Source: Mesorhizobium loti (GTDB lineage: Bacteria; Pseudomonadota; Alphaproteobacteria; Rhizobiales; Rhizobiaceae). From it: a stretch of DNA of 64,000 nt. The stretch spans positions 6,019,001 through 6,083,000 of the forward strand of contig CP050293.1 of assembly GCA_014189435.1 (NCBI GenBank), read 5' to 3'. The notes under the pieces were generated by a model. It saw only the letters and a program-made list of their open reading frames with translations, searched no databases and was not told where the DNA came from. The position numbers and the translations under genes were made by a program. This document shows, piece after piece, positions 8,487 to 17,653 of this stretch. Within the stretch, counting starts at the first letter, position 1, and each line of letters begins with the position of its first letter.

Positions 8487-9245
8487 ATGTTTCCTACCCG
8501 CACCAAGCGCGCTTTGATCACCGGGGCCGGTGCGGCCAACGGCATCGGCTTTGCCATTGCCCGGCAACTCGGCCTTGCCGGCCATGCCGTTTTCCTCACG
8601 GGCGCCAGTGGGCGTGTGCTCGATCGCGCCGCCGCGCTTTGCGCCGACGGCATCGATGCCAAAGCCGCAATCGCCGATCTCACCATCGCCGCCGACGTCG
8701 CGCGGCTTCGGGCTGATGTCGGCGCGGTCGACATCCTGGTCAACAATGCCGGCATGGGCTCGCTGGCATCGCCTTCGGCCGACAAAGCGTTTCTCGCCAT
8801 GACCGAGGCCGACTGGGATCAGGGGATCGACGTCAGCCTGAAGACGGCGTTCCTCGTCACGAAGGCGTTTCTGCCGGCGATGGTCGAAGCGGGCTACGGG
8901 CGCATCGTCAATGTGGCTTCGGTCACCGGGCCGCTGGTGTCTTTTGAAGGCACATCGGCCTATTCCGCCGCCAAGGCCGGCATGGTCGGCCTGACGCGCA
9001 CGCTGGCGCTCGAAGTGGCGAAAAGCGGCATCACGGCCAATGCCGTGGCCCCCGGCTGGATCGAAACGGGGTCGTCGAGCGAGATGGAACGGCAAGCCGC
9101 CCTGCATACGCCGCCGGCGCGGGCCGGGCGGCCCGACGAGGTTGCCGCGACGGTCGTGTTCCTGGCATCGGAAGGCGCCAGCTATGTCAACGGCGCCCTG
9201 CTGGTGGTCGACGGCGGCAACAGCCTTCAGGAGCGCAAGGGCTGA
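8487..9245 (+). CDS. SDR-family NAD(P)-dependent oxidoreductase
   Basis: A classical short-chain dehydrogenase of 252 residues. It has a glycine-rich GAGAANGIG nucleotide site, an NNAG motif, and the catalytic Ser with YSAAK (Tyr-x-x-x-Lys) in the expected positions. The C-terminal LLVVDGGNS is typical. It should oxidise or reduce an alcohol/ketone; the substrate is not predictable. An in-frame TTG at 8481 lies six bases after GGAG (8471-8474) and may be the true start, since the ATG at 8487 is 12 bases away. It converges with the GntR gene and may belong to the neighbouring transport cluster. Confidence 0.88.
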   Translation: MFPTRTKRALITGAGAANGIGFAIARQLGLAGHAVFLTGASGRVLDRAAALCADGIDAKAAIADLTIAADVARLRADVGAVDILVNNAGMGSLASPSADKAFLAMTEADWDQGIDVSLKTAFLVTKAFLPAMVEAGYGRIVNVASVTGPLVSFEGTSAYSAAKAGMVGLTRTLALEVAKSGITANAVAPGWIETGSSSEMERQAALHTPPARAGRPDEVAATVVFLASEGASYVNGALLVVDGGNSLQERKG

Positions 9246-9307
9246 GGCCTGCCGGCGATTATCGTCAGAGGCAGTCGGCGGACAGGCCCCATTCGGGCTG
9301 CCCCCGT

Positions 9308-10009
9308 TCACGACGCCTTGGCCAGGAAATTCCGATAGTCCGACTTGGCCTGCAGCAGGCGTAGCACGTTGTCTCGCGAACCGCGCACATGGGCGCGGGC
9401 CAGCGAGCCGGCTCTGGCAGCGTCGCCGGCACAGATTGCGTCGACGATTTCGGCGTGCTCGTCGCGGGCGATCTTCCATTCGTCCAGCCAGAGCAGTTCC
9501 GTCCAGACATAATGCTGGCACTTGTCGAGGATGCCGCACAGCATGTTGTGCAGCATGACATTGCCGCTGATTTCGGCGATGACGCGGTGCAGGTCGATGC
9601 CGACTTCCAGTTCCTGGAATTTTTCCCTGTTGGTGCGGTCCGGAATGGCGGCCAGCCGTTCGCATTCGGCCAGCATGGCGCGCAACCGCGCCTTGTCCAC
9701 TTCTGTCGCCGCTGCCGCCGCCAGTTCGGTCGCATGGCCGTCGAGCAGTTCGCGGATCTCGAAGGCCTCGCGGAACATGTTGATGTCGAACTCGGTGACG
9801 ACATAGCCCTGGCGCGGCCGGCCGGTGACCAGGCCGTCTCGCTCGAGGCGATTGAAGGCCTCGCGCACCGGGGTGCGGCTGACAGTCAGCTTCGCCGCGA
9901 TGTCGTTTTCGGTAACGCGTGAGCCCGGCGGAATCTGGCCGGTCACGATCATCGCCTTGAGCGCGGAGTAGACCGAGTCGCGCAGCGTATTTTTGGTTTC
10001 CTTGGCCAA
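9308..10009 (-). CDS. GntR-family transcriptional regulator, FadR/FCD subgroup
   Basis: An N-terminal winged helix (SVYSALKAMIVTGQIPPGSR, then IAAKLTVSRTPVREAFNRLE) is followed by an all-helical FCD ligand domain with conserved His residues (HRVIAEISGN, and HAEIVDAI with AHVRGSRDNV). Such regulators usually respond to organic acids or amino-acid-like ligands. I prefer the TTG at 10009 because GGGAAGG lies five bases upstream; an ATG at 10048 is in frame but lacks a ribosome site. It is divergent from the ABC transporter genes, and the perfect TTGTATACAA palindrome between them is its probable operator. Confidence 0.88.
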   Translation of the reverse strand: MAKETKNTLRDSVYSALKAMIVTGQIPPGSRVTENDIAAKLTVSRTPVREAFNRLERDGLVTGRPRQGYVVTEFDINMFREAFEIRELLDGHATELAAAAATEVDKARLRAMLAECERLAAIPDRTNREKFQELEVGIDLHRVIAEISGNVMLHNMLCGILDKCQHYVWTELLWLDEWKIARDEHAEIVDAICAGDAARAGSLARAHVRGSRDNVLRLLQAKSDYRNFLAKAS

Positions 10010-10187
10010 GCTTCCCTTCCCACTTCTCCGGCCTTTCAGCCGGAACATGCATAGCTGTAGCCGCAGTCGGCGTATTTTGCCACGCCTCCGACCAAGCCGT
10101 CCCCCACCACCTTGTCCGGATCGAAACGCATAAATTCGATCGCACCAAACGGTGTTGACATCATCGATCTCCAAGCTACACTCAAAA

Positions 10188-10197
10188 TTGTATACAA
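10188..10197. promoter_or_regulatory. Candidate GntR (FCD-type) operator TTGTATACAA
   Basis: A perfect 10-bp palindrome in the divergent space between the GntR gene and the transporter operon, 50 bp before the binding-protein ATG. FadR-subfamily regulators often bind TNGTNNNACNA-type sites, and this sequence fits that pattern. Confidence 0.65.
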
Positions 10198-10246
10198 GAT
10201 AGCATGCGAAATCAAAAACAATGGGAACACCGGTGGAGAGCCGAAA

Positions 10247-11287
10247 ATGAACAGGACCAGACGCGTTAGCATTGCCGCGATGGCGGGCCTCATGGCCTCG
10301 CTCGCGGCGCCCGCCATGGCGGGCGACACCATCACCGTCGCCTCGTGGGGCGGCACCTACCAGGAGGCGCAGACCAAGGCGTTCTTCAAGCCGACCGCCG
10401 ATGCGCTCGGCATCACCATCAAGGAAGACACCACCAACGGCCTCGACGACGTGCGGCTGCAGGTGACCGGCAATGCGGTGAAATGGGACATCACCGAACT
10501 TGGCGCCGACGAATGCGCGCGCGGCTCGAAGGAAGGGCTGTTCGAGAAGCTTGACTACGGCATTATCGACAAGACCGGCATCAACCCGAAGCTTGTCCAT
10601 GACGACTGGGTCGGCATTTCCTACACGTCGGTCGTGCTGATCTACCGGACGGACGTTTTTGGCGACAAAGGCCCCAAGACCTGGGCCGATTTCTGGAACG
10701 TGGAAAAATTCCCGGGACGGCGCGCGCTGAGCGGCAGCCAGGCGACCGAGACGCTCAGCGTCGCGGCACTCGCCTCGGGCCTGCCGATCGACAAGGTCTA
10801 TCCGGTCGATGTCGACGGCGCGCTGAAATCCGTCGACAAGATCCGCGGCCATGTCGACGCCTGGTGGACCTCCGGCGCCCAGGCCATGCAACTGGTGAAG
10901 GACGGCGAAGTCGACATGGCGAGCATCTGGAACGGCCGCGCCGGCACGTTGAAGAAGGAAGGCGCGCCGGTCAGCTTCTCCTTCGACCAGGGTGTTTTGA
11001 CCGCCGACTGCATGGTCATCCCCAAGGGCGCCAAGAACAAGGAAGCGGCCATGAAGGCGCTTGCGATGTTCGTCAGCCCGCAACTGCAGGCCAATCTGCC
11101 GCTCTATGTCGACAATGGGCCGGTGAACGAGAAGGCTTTCGAGACCGGCAAGATCCCGCAGGACAGGATCAAGGACATCAATTCGGCGCCCGAAAACGTC
11201 AAGAAGCAGGTGTTGCAAGATGCCGAGTTCTGGCGCGACAACCTGGTCGAGGCGACTGAAAAGTTCGACAATCTGATCCAGCAATAG
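10247..11287 (+). CDS. Spermidine/putrescine-type ABC transporter substrate-binding protein
   Basis: A 346-residue periplasmic solute-binding protein. The cleavable signal peptide ends AAPAMAG at about residue 25, and the mature protein opens DTITVASWGGTYQEA, characteristic of the PotD/PotF (COG0687) family. The ATG at 10247 follows GGAGAG with good spacing; the frame stays open upstream only through non-coding sequence. It is the first gene of a five-gene plus-strand run. A hairpin with T-run directly after it probably sets binding protein above membrane components. The ligand could be a polyamine, opine or other organic cation/acid. Confidence 0.92.
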   Translation: MNRTRRVSIAAMAGLMASLAAPAMAGDTITVASWGGTYQEAQTKAFFKPTADALGITIKEDTTNGLDDVRLQVTGNAVKWDITELGADECARGSKEGLFEKLDYGIIDKTGINPKLVHDDWVGISYTSVVLIYRTDVFGDKGPKTWADFWNVEKFPGRRALSGSQATETLSVAALASGLPIDKVYPVDVDGALKSVDKIRGHVDAWWTSGAQAMQLVKDGEVDMASIWNGRAGTLKKEGAPVSFSFDQGVLTADCMVIPKGAKNKEAAMKALAMFVSPQLQANLPLYVDNGPVNEKAFETGKIPQDRIKDINSAPENVKKQVLQDAEFWRDNLVEATEKFDNLIQQ

Positions 11288-11311
11288 GCTGCGGCCAAAA
11301 CCCAAACCACG

Positions 11312-11337
11312 GCAGGGCGGTGTCTCGCCCTGCTTTT
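11312..11337 (+). terminator. Intra-operon hairpin after the binding-protein gene
   Basis: Stem GCAGGGCG (11312-11319) and CGCCCTGC (11326-11333) with a 6-base loop, followed by TTTT. Within an operon such a hairpin commonly attenuates readthrough and stabilises the upstream mRNA, giving excess binding protein. Confidence 0.7.
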
Positions 11338-11358
11338 GCCGCCTCAGCTCAGGAGACG

Positions 11359-12450
11359 ATGATCTTGTCCATTGCGCCATCCGCGCTGCCGATCAGCATG
11401 CGCGGGATCGAGAAACGATTTGGCAGCGTAGCGGTGTTGCGCGACCTCAACCTCGATGTCGACGCCGGCGAATTCCTGACGCTGCTCGGGCCTTCCGGTT
11501 CCGGCAAGACGACGCTGCTGATGATCCTGGCCGGCTTTGTGCGGGCCAATGCCGGCTCGATCAGGGTCGGCGACGAGGAGATCATCACCACGCCGCCGCA
11601 CAAGCGCAACATCGGCATGGTGTTCCAGAACTACGCGCTGTTTCCGCACATGAACGTCTTCCACAACATCGCCTTTCCGCTCAAGCAGCGCGGCGTCGCC
11701 GCCGCCGAGATGGCCGGGCGTGTCGAGAAAGCGCTCGATCTGGTGAAATTGCAGGGCCTAGGCGAGCGCCGGGTCGACCAGCTTTCCGGCGGCCAGCGCC
11801 AGCGTGTGGCGCTGGCGCGCGCCATCGTCTTCGAGCCGCGCATCGTGCTGATGGACGAGCCGCTGTCGGCGCTGGACAAAGGCCTGCGCGAGCACATGCA
11901 GATCGAGCTGCGCGCCCTGCACCGGCGGCTTGGCATGACCACGGTCTATGTCACGCACGACCAGCGCGAAGCCATCACCATGTCGGACCGCATCGCTGTC
12001 ATGAACGCCGGGCGCATCGAACAGCTCGACAAGCCCGAAACCCTCTACGCCACGCCGCAAACGCGGTTTGTAGCCGGCTTCATCGGCGAATCGAATTTCA
12101 TCCCGGTCGAGTGCCGTAACGGCTCGATCTGGTACGAGGACCGCAGAATCCACACAGCAGCGCCGGCACCGGCATCAGGCCAGCACCTGATGGTGGTGCG
12201 GCCGGAAAAGCTGCGGCTGCTGGCAAATGCCGAGCCGGCAAGCGGCGTCAACGTGCTTGAGGCGACGCTCAGCGACATCATCTATCAGGGCGACAGCTTC
12301 GTCTGCTACGCGGTGCTGCGCGATGGCCGTCAGCTGACATTGCGCGATTATTGCCGCAGCGACGTGCTGGCCAGAATGCCGGCTCCCGGCCAGCCGGTCA
12401 GGCTCGGCCTCGATGCGCAGGACACGATCCTGGTGGCGGCAGACTCATGA
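11359..12450 (+). CDS. ABC transporter ATP-binding protein, PotA type
   Basis: This cytoplasmic ATPase (363 residues) energises the polyamine-type importer. It has Walker A GPSGSGKTT, Q-loop MVFQNYALFPHM, signature [15 protein letters not shown], Walker B VLMDEPLSALD and the switch His in YVTHDQREA. A C-terminal TOBE/OB domain follows (from about residue 240), as in PotA. Start ATG 11359 is close to AGGAG; a TTG two codons on has better spacing. Its stop overlaps the next gene's ATG (ATGA). Confidence 0.94.
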   Translation: MILSIAPSALPISMRGIEKRFGSVAVLRDLNLDVDAGEFLTLLGPSGSGKTTLLMILAGFVRANAGSIRVGDEEIITTPPHKRNIGMVFQNYALFPHMNVFHNIAFPLKQRGVAAAEMAGRVEKALDLVKLQGLGERRVDQLSGGQRQRVALARAIVFEPRIVLMDEPLSALDKGLREHMQIELRALHRRLGMTTVYVTHDQREAITMSDRIAVMNAGRIEQLDKPETLYATPQTRFVAGFIGESNFIPVECRNGSIWYEDRRIHTAAPAPASGQHLMVVRPEKLRLLANAEPASGVNVLEATLSDIIYQGDSFVCYAVLRDGRQLTLRDYCRSDVLARMPAPGQPVRLGLDAQDTILVAADS

Positions 12451-13373
12451 GCGCGCAGCCCGCCCTCATGGAAGAGACTGGCGACCGAGCAGGCCGGGAG
12501 CTGAACACGCAGGCGCTGCGCGCCGACGCCCGGCGCGAGTCACTGCGGCTGCTGGCGCTGTTGGCGCCAAGCCTTTTCCTGGTCTTCGCCATCATCATCG
12601 TGCCGATCGGCTGGCTGTTCTGGCTGTCGCTGTTCGACGAAGCCGGCGCCTTCAGCGCCGCCAATTATGCGCGCTTCTTCGAGCAGGCTTCCTACATCAA
12701 GACCTTCGTCACCACCTTCAAGGTCGCCTTCATCGTCACCGGTGCCTGCGTCCTGCTCGGCTATCCCCTGGCCTACATGCTGTCGCAGCTGCCGCGCCGG
12801 GCGGCATCGATCTGCCTGATCTTCGTCATCCTGCCGTTCTGGACATCGGTTCTGGTGCGCACCTATGCCTGGCTGGTGATCCTGCAGCGCAAGGGCCTGA
12901 TCAACAGCTGGCTGATCGATCTCGGCGTCATCAATCAGCCGCTGTCGCTTGCCAACAATCTGTCGGGCGTCGTCATAGGCATGACGCATATATTGCTGCC
13001 GTTCCTGGTGCTGCCGCTCTACGCCTCGATGAAGACCATCGACACCGATTGCCTGCGCGCCGGGATGAACCTTGGCGCCGGCCCGGCCGCCACCTTCCGG
13101 CAGATCTTCTTCCCGCTGTCGCTGCCAGGCCTCGCCTCGGGCGTGGTCATCGTCTTCGTGCTTTGCCTCGGCTTCTTCGTCACGCCGGCACTGATGGGTG
13201 GCGGCAAGGTCATCATGTGGGCGATGCGCATGGAACAGACCACCAGCCTCTATTCCAACTGGGGTGCGGGGGCGGCACTTGGCGTGGTGCTGCTGGTGGT
13301 GACGCTGGCGCTTCTCGGCCTGTTCCAGTGGCTGCTCGGCGCGCGCGCCACAGGTGTGTGGAGTTCGCGATGA
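12447..13373 (+). CDS. ABC transporter permease, PotB type
   Basis: A 308-residue inner-membrane subunit with six predicted helices. The EAA-loop signature occurs as DCLRAGMNLGAGPAATFRQI, followed by FFPLSLPGLASG, which contacts the ATPase. The ATG at 12447 overlaps the stop of the ATPase gene (ATGA), fixing the start; the long upstream extension of the frame is a shadow. The N-terminal ~35 residues are hydrophilic and cytoplasmic. It pairs with the PotC-type permease that overlaps its own stop. Confidence 0.93.
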   Translation: MSAQPALMEETGDRAGRELNTQALRADARRESLRLLALLAPSLFLVFAIIIVPIGWLFWLSLFDEAGAFSAANYARFFEQASYIKTFVTTFKVAFIVTGACVLLGYPLAYMLSQLPRRAASICLIFVILPFWTSVLVRTYAWLVILQRKGLINSWLIDLGVINQPLSLANNLSGVVIGMTHILLPFLVLPLYASMKTIDTDCLRAGMNLGAGPAATFRQIFFPLSLPGLASGVVIVFVLCLGFFVTPALMGGGKVIMWAMRMEQTTSLYSNWGAGAALGVVLLVVTLALLGLFQWLLGARATGVWSSR

Positions 13374-14170
13374 GCGAGGATTTTGGCCTGCCGATCTCGC
13401 ACCGGCAACGCCTGTGGCTCTACGGCCTCGGCGGCCTCGTGCTGTTGTTCCTGATCGCGCCGTCGATCATCATCGTCATCATGTCGTTTTCGGATTCGAC
13501 GCTGCTGCAATTCCCGCCGCAGCAATGGTCGCTGCGCTGGTACCAGGCCTATTTCGGGTCGCTGGAGTGGCGTGACGCCACGATCGTCTCGGTCAAGGTG
13601 GCTGTTATGACCGTGCTCGTGGCGACACCGCTCGGCACTGCCGCCGCCTATGCCATCAACCGGGGCACGCTGCGCTTCAACGGCACCATCAACGCGCTGC
13701 TGACGGCGTCGCTGATCGTGCCGGTGATCCTGATCGGCATCGGCACCTTCTTCCTCTATGCGCGCATCGGGCTCAACAACACGCTGACCGGGCTGGTCAT
13801 CGCGCATACGGTGCAGGCGCTGCCGCTGGTGGTGCTGACCGTGCTTTCCGGGCTGCGCTCCTACGACATGAACCAGGAGCGGGTGGCGCGCAGCCTTGGC
13901 GCCGGACGCGTCGCCGCCTTCTGGCAGGTGACGATGCCGCAGATCCGCTTCTCGATCGTTTCGGGCGCGCTGTTTGCCTTCATCACCTCCTTCGACGAAG
14001 TGGTGGTGTCGCTGTTCATCTCGGGCGGCGAGACCACGACCTTGACGCGCCGCATGTTCAATGCGCTGCGCGACCAGATCGACCCGACGATCGCCGCCAT
14101 CTCGACCTGCCTGATCGTGCTGTCGGTCGTGCTGTTGTCGGTTGCGCAGATCTTCGGGCGGCGGCATTGA
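13370..14170 (+). CDS. ABC transporter permease, PotC type
   Basis: A 266-residue second permease subunit with about six helices. The conserved EAA-type loop is QERVARSLGAGRVAAFWQVTMPQI, here split across QERVARSLGAG and AFWQVTMPQIR. The motif FAFITSFDEVVVSLFISG is highly typical of PotC. The ATG at 13370 overlaps the TGA of the preceding permease. Together with the ATPase, PotB-like subunit and binding protein it makes a complete importer. Confidence 0.93.
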   Translation: MSEDFGLPISHRQRLWLYGLGGLVLLFLIAPSIIIVIMSFSDSTLLQFPPQQWSLRWYQAYFGSLEWRDATIVSVKVAVMTVLVATPLGTAAAYAINRGTLRFNGTINALLTASLIVPVILIGIGTFFLYARIGLNNTLTGLVIAHTVQALPLVVLTVLSGLRSYDMNQERVARSLGAGRVAAFWQVTMPQIRFSIVSGALFAFITSFDEVVVSLFISGGETTTLTRRMFNALRDQIDPTIAAISTCLIVLSVVLLSVAQIFGRRH

Positions 14171-14199
14171 TTTCACCAGACCAATTCTCAGACGTGACC

Positions 14200-15804
14200 A
14201 TGGGATACCCAGACAGAATGCGTGATTTCCAGTTTCCCGGCCGCTCGCCGGTTCGTGCCACCGAGGCGGTCGCCGCGACGTCGCATCCGCTTTCGACCCT
14301 GGCGGCCATCGAGATGCTGCGCTCCGGCGGCAATGCCATGGATGCCGCGGTCTGCGCCGCCGCCGTGCAGGGCGTGGTCGAGCCGCAATCGACCGGCATC
14401 GGCGGCGACTGCTTCGTGCTTTATTCTCCCGGAGGGCAAGGCAATGTGCTGGCCTTCAACGGCTCGGGGCGGGCGCCAGCCAGGGCTGATGTCGACTGGT
14501 ATCTGGAAAAAGGCTTCGACCACATCCCGCTGCAGGGTCCGCACGCGGTCACCGTGCCGGGCGCCGTCGATGCCTGGAGCCGCCTGCTCGAGGACCATGG
14601 CCGCAAAGGTCTTGCCGAGGCGCTGGCGCCGGCCATCCATTATGCCGAGAACGGCTATGTCGTGCATGACCGCGTCGCCTTCGACTGGGCCGAACCGGAG
14701 ACCGACCTGTCGGCCGACGAGCATGCCGCGCGCATCTTCCTGCCCGGCGGCAACGCGCCGAAAGCCGGCGACGTCCACCGGCAGCCGGAACTCGCCGCCA
14801 CCTTGCGCGTCATCGCCAAACACGGCCGTGCCGGATTCTACGAAGGCGCCGTTGCCGACGATATCGTGCGCCGGCTCAATGAATTGGGCGGGCTTCATTC
14901 GGCCGAGGATTTCGCCGCGACCAGAGGCGACTATGTGGCGCCGGTCAGCACTTCCTATGGCGGCCATGACATCCACCAGATGCCGCCGAACAATCAGGGC
15001 CTGACGGCGCTTTTGATGCTGAACGTGCTGTCGGGCTTCAAGCTTGGCGGGCTGGATCCCAACGGCGCGGAACGCCTGCATCTCGAGATCGAGGCCGGGC
15101 GGCTGGCCTACCGCGACCGCGACCGCTATGTCGGCGACCAGGACCATGTCCCGGTGCCGGTCAAGCAGCTCCTGTCCGGCGCCTATGCCGACCGGCTGCG
15201 CGCCGAGATCGACCGCGAATGCGCCATGACGCATCTGCCGCGCGTGGAGCTACCCGGCAGCGACACGGTCTACATCTCCATCGTCGACCGCGACCGCAAC
15301 GCGGTCTCCTTCATCAACTCGACCTATTATTCGTTCGGCAGCGGCGTCGTCGGCCCGAAGACCGGTGTCGTGCTGCAGAACCGCGGTTCGAGCTTCCGCC
15401 TCGACCCGGCACATCCGAACGCGATCGCGCCCGGCAAGCGGCCGATGCACACGATCATGCCCGGCATGGCGACGAAGAACGGCCGCGTGGTGATGCCGTT
15501 CGGCGTCATGGGCGGCGGCTACCAGCCGTTCGGGCATGTCCACCTGCTCACCAACATGATCGATTTCGGCATGGACCCGCAGCAGGCGCTGGATGCGCCC
15601 AGGGTGTTCTACAATGACGATACCGTGGAGGCCGAGCGCGGCGTTCCCGCCGATGCGATCGAGGGCCTGCGCCGTCGCGGCCACCGCATAGCCGAGCCGC
15701 ATCACCCGCTTGGCGGCGGACAGGTGGTGCTGATCGACTGGGAGAAGGGGACGCTGACCGGCGCCTCCGATCCGCGCAAGGATGGCTTGGCGCTTGGATA
15801 TTGA
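14200..15804 (+). CDS. Gamma-glutamyltransferase family protein
   Basis: An N-terminal-nucleophile hydrolase precursor of about 534 residues. The conserved segment GGNAMDAAVCAAAVQGVVEP is present, as is GIGGDCFVLYS. The predicted self-cleavage/nucleophile Thr lies in SDTVYISIVD, and GVMGGGYQP precedes the oxyanion region. It would split or transfer gamma-glutamyl groups. No clear signal peptide is seen, so a cytoplasmic form is likely. Start choice is uncertain: ATG 14200, ATG 14218 and TTG 14167 (overlapping the permease stop) are all in frame. Tight coupling to the transporter suggests that the imported compound carries a gamma-glutamyl or similar amide bond. Confidence 0.88.
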   Translation: MGYPDRMRDFQFPGRSPVRATEAVAATSHPLSTLAAIEMLRSGGNAMDAAVCAAAVQGVVEPQSTGIGGDCFVLYSPGGQGNVLAFNGSGRAPARADVDWYLEKGFDHIPLQGPHAVTVPGAVDAWSRLLEDHGRKGLAEALAPAIHYAENGYVVHDRVAFDWAEPETDLSADEHAARIFLPGGNAPKAGDVHRQPELAATLRVIAKHGRAGFYEGAVADDIVRRLNELGGLHSAEDFAATRGDYVAPVSTSYGGHDIHQMPPNNQGLTALLMLNVLSGFKLGGLDPNGAERLHLEIEAGRLAYRDRDRYVGDQDHVPVPVKQLLSGAYADRLRAEIDRECAMTHLPRVELPGSDTVYISIVDRDRNAVSFINSTYYSFGSGVVGPKTGVVLQNRGSSFRLDPAHPNAIAPGKRPMHTIMPGMATKNGRVVMPFGVMGGGYQPFGHVHLLTNMIDFGMDPQQALDAPRVFYNDDTVEAERGVPADAIEGLRRRGHRIAEPHHPLGGGQVVLIDWEKGTLTGASDPRKDGLALGY

Positions 15805-15860
15805 GGTGATCGGAACAGTCGTGGCGGGCCTGGAGAAGGCGGCAGTTGCCTGCAGGCGTT

Positions 15861-16041
15861 GGCGCCGCCCCTCATTGCCCTGCCGGGCATTTCTCCCCGT
15901 ATAGTGACGGGGAGAAAGACGCTTTCATCGATGGTTTCGCCAATCGCCAGCGTTGCAAGAAATGCCCCGAGGGTGCGGCTCTCCCTTCTCCCCGTCACTA
16001 TACGGGGAGAAGGTGCCGGCAGGCGGATGAGGGGCAGCGCC
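15861..16041. repeat. Intergenic inverted-repeat element, family A copy 1
   Basis: A 181-bp element with near-perfect 15-bp terminal inverted repeats (15861-15875 and 16027-16041, one mismatch) and internal palindromic TTCTCCCCGT...ACGGGGAGAA modules. Its right 60 bp (15982-16041) appear identical to 62951-63010. It fills the gap between the glutamyltransferase and acyl-CoA-ligase genes. No ORF is credible inside it. Confidence 0.88.
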
Positions 16042-16123
16042 AAGGTCGACAATTGGTCCGAAGCGATTACCTTGGGGCCGAAATCGCATGCAGGACTTCT
16101 GCACTTGAACATAGCCGGTGACC

Positions 16124-17651
16124 ATGACCCACAGTGAAACCCACGCAGACCTCTCCCGCCGTCTCGCCGCCGGCGCCGACAACGCTCCGGCGATTTCGGC
16201 GCCCGACAGGGCGACGCTTACCCATGGCGGTTTGCGCAGCCTGATCGCCGATACGGCAAAACAGCTGCATGCGCGCGGCATCGGCCGGGGCGACAGGGTG
16301 GCGATCGTGCTGCCCAACGGTCCCGAGATGGCCACCGCCTTCGTCGCCGTGGCGGCCACTGCCTCGACAGCGCCGCTCAATCCGGCCTACCGGGCCGACG
16401 AGCTCGATTTCTACCTGACCGACATTGGCGCCAAGGCGATCCTTGTCGCGGAGGGTGAGACCGGCCCGGCGGTGACGGTGGCCGAACGCCTCGGCATCGG
16501 CGTGCTGAGGCTGGTCGCGCAGCCTGACGCGCCAGCGGGGAGTTTCACGATCGAGGGCGCGGCGATCGGAGCGCAGGCCGCGCCCGACATGGCGCAAGAC
16601 AGCGACATCGCGCTTTTGCTGCACACCTCCGGCACGACATCGCGGCCCAAACTGGTGCCGCTCAGCCACGCCAACATCGCGGCCTCGGCTGCCCATATCG
16701 GCGGCACACTTGGCCTCACGGCCGATGACCGCTGCCTCAACATCATGCCGCTGTTCCACATTCACGGCCTGATCGCGGCCGTGCTGTCGTCGCTGGCATC
16801 AGGCGGCAGCATCTACTGCACGCCCGGCTTCAACGCGCTGCGCTTCTTCCAGTGGCTGAGCCGAGGCGCAGCCAAGCTGGTACACGGCGGTGCCGACCAT
16901 GCATCAGGCGATCCTGCCCAGGGCGGCGCGCAACACCGAAGCGCTGGCGGCGGCGCGTCTGCGCTTCATCCGCTCGTCCTCGGCGTCGCTGCCGGCGCAG
17001 GTGATGGCCGAACTGGAAGCGACCTTCGATTGTCCGGTGATCGAATCCTACGGGATGACCGAGGCGGCGCACCAGATGGCGTCGAACCGGCTGCCGCCGG
17101 GCCAGCGCAAGCCGGGCAGCGTCGGTGCATCCGCCGGCCCGGACGTGGCTGTCATGGCCCCCGACGGGCGGTTGCTGAAAGCCGGCGAGACCGGCGAGAT
17201 CGTCATTCGCGGGCCCAATGTGACCGCCGGCTACGAGAAGAACCCGGATGCCAATGCCACGGCCTTCGCGCATGGCTGGTTCCACACCGGCGACCAGGGC
17301 GTGCTCGACGAGGACGGCTATCTCAGGGTCACCGGACGGCTCAAGGAGATCATCAACCGCGGCGGCGAAAAGATCTCGCCGCTCGAGGTCGACGACGTGC
17401 TGATGGACCATCCAGCGGTGGCGCAGGTCGTCACCTTCGCCATGCCGCATGACAAGCTGGGCGAGGAGGTGGCGGCGGCGGTGGTGCTGCGCGAGGGCAT
17501 CAGCGCCACCGAGGGCGACATCCGCACCTATGCCGCGACGCGGCTTGCCGACTTCAAGGTGCCGCGCAAGATCCTGATCCTGGACGAGATCCCCAAGGGC
17601 GCGACCGGCAAATTGCAGCGCATCGGCCTTGCCGCCAAACTCGGACTTTGA
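16124..17651 (+). pseudogene. Acyl-CoA synthetase resembling oxalate-CoA ligase (AAE3/Pcs60), broken by a frameshift
   Basis: Two frames together encode a full adenylate-forming enzyme of about 509 residues. The first half has the AMP-binding P-loop LLHTSGTTSRPK, TAPLNPAYRADELDFYL and MPLFHIHGLIAAVLSS. The second half has [14 protein letters not shown], the HTGDQG motif, [16 protein letters not shown] and [10 protein letters not shown]. The reading frame changes by +1 at a CC at 16861-16862: removing one C gives an unbroken [20 protein letters not shown], as in AAE3/Pcs60 relatives. Either the gene is a very recent pseudogene or the base is a sequencing error. Intact homologues activate oxalate or other short acids. 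Confidence 0.85.
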
Positions 17652-17653
17652 CG

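Noticed and set aside
10010..11380. Extension of the GntR frame across the promoter and the binding-protein gene on the opposite strand
   Set aside because: The added residues show no family resemblance and overlap a clear solute-binding protein. The regulator starts at about 10009-10048.
15861..16041. CRISPR array, because of repeated palindromes
   Set aside because: Only two internal palindromes and no regular repeat-spacer pattern; it is an inverted-repeat element.
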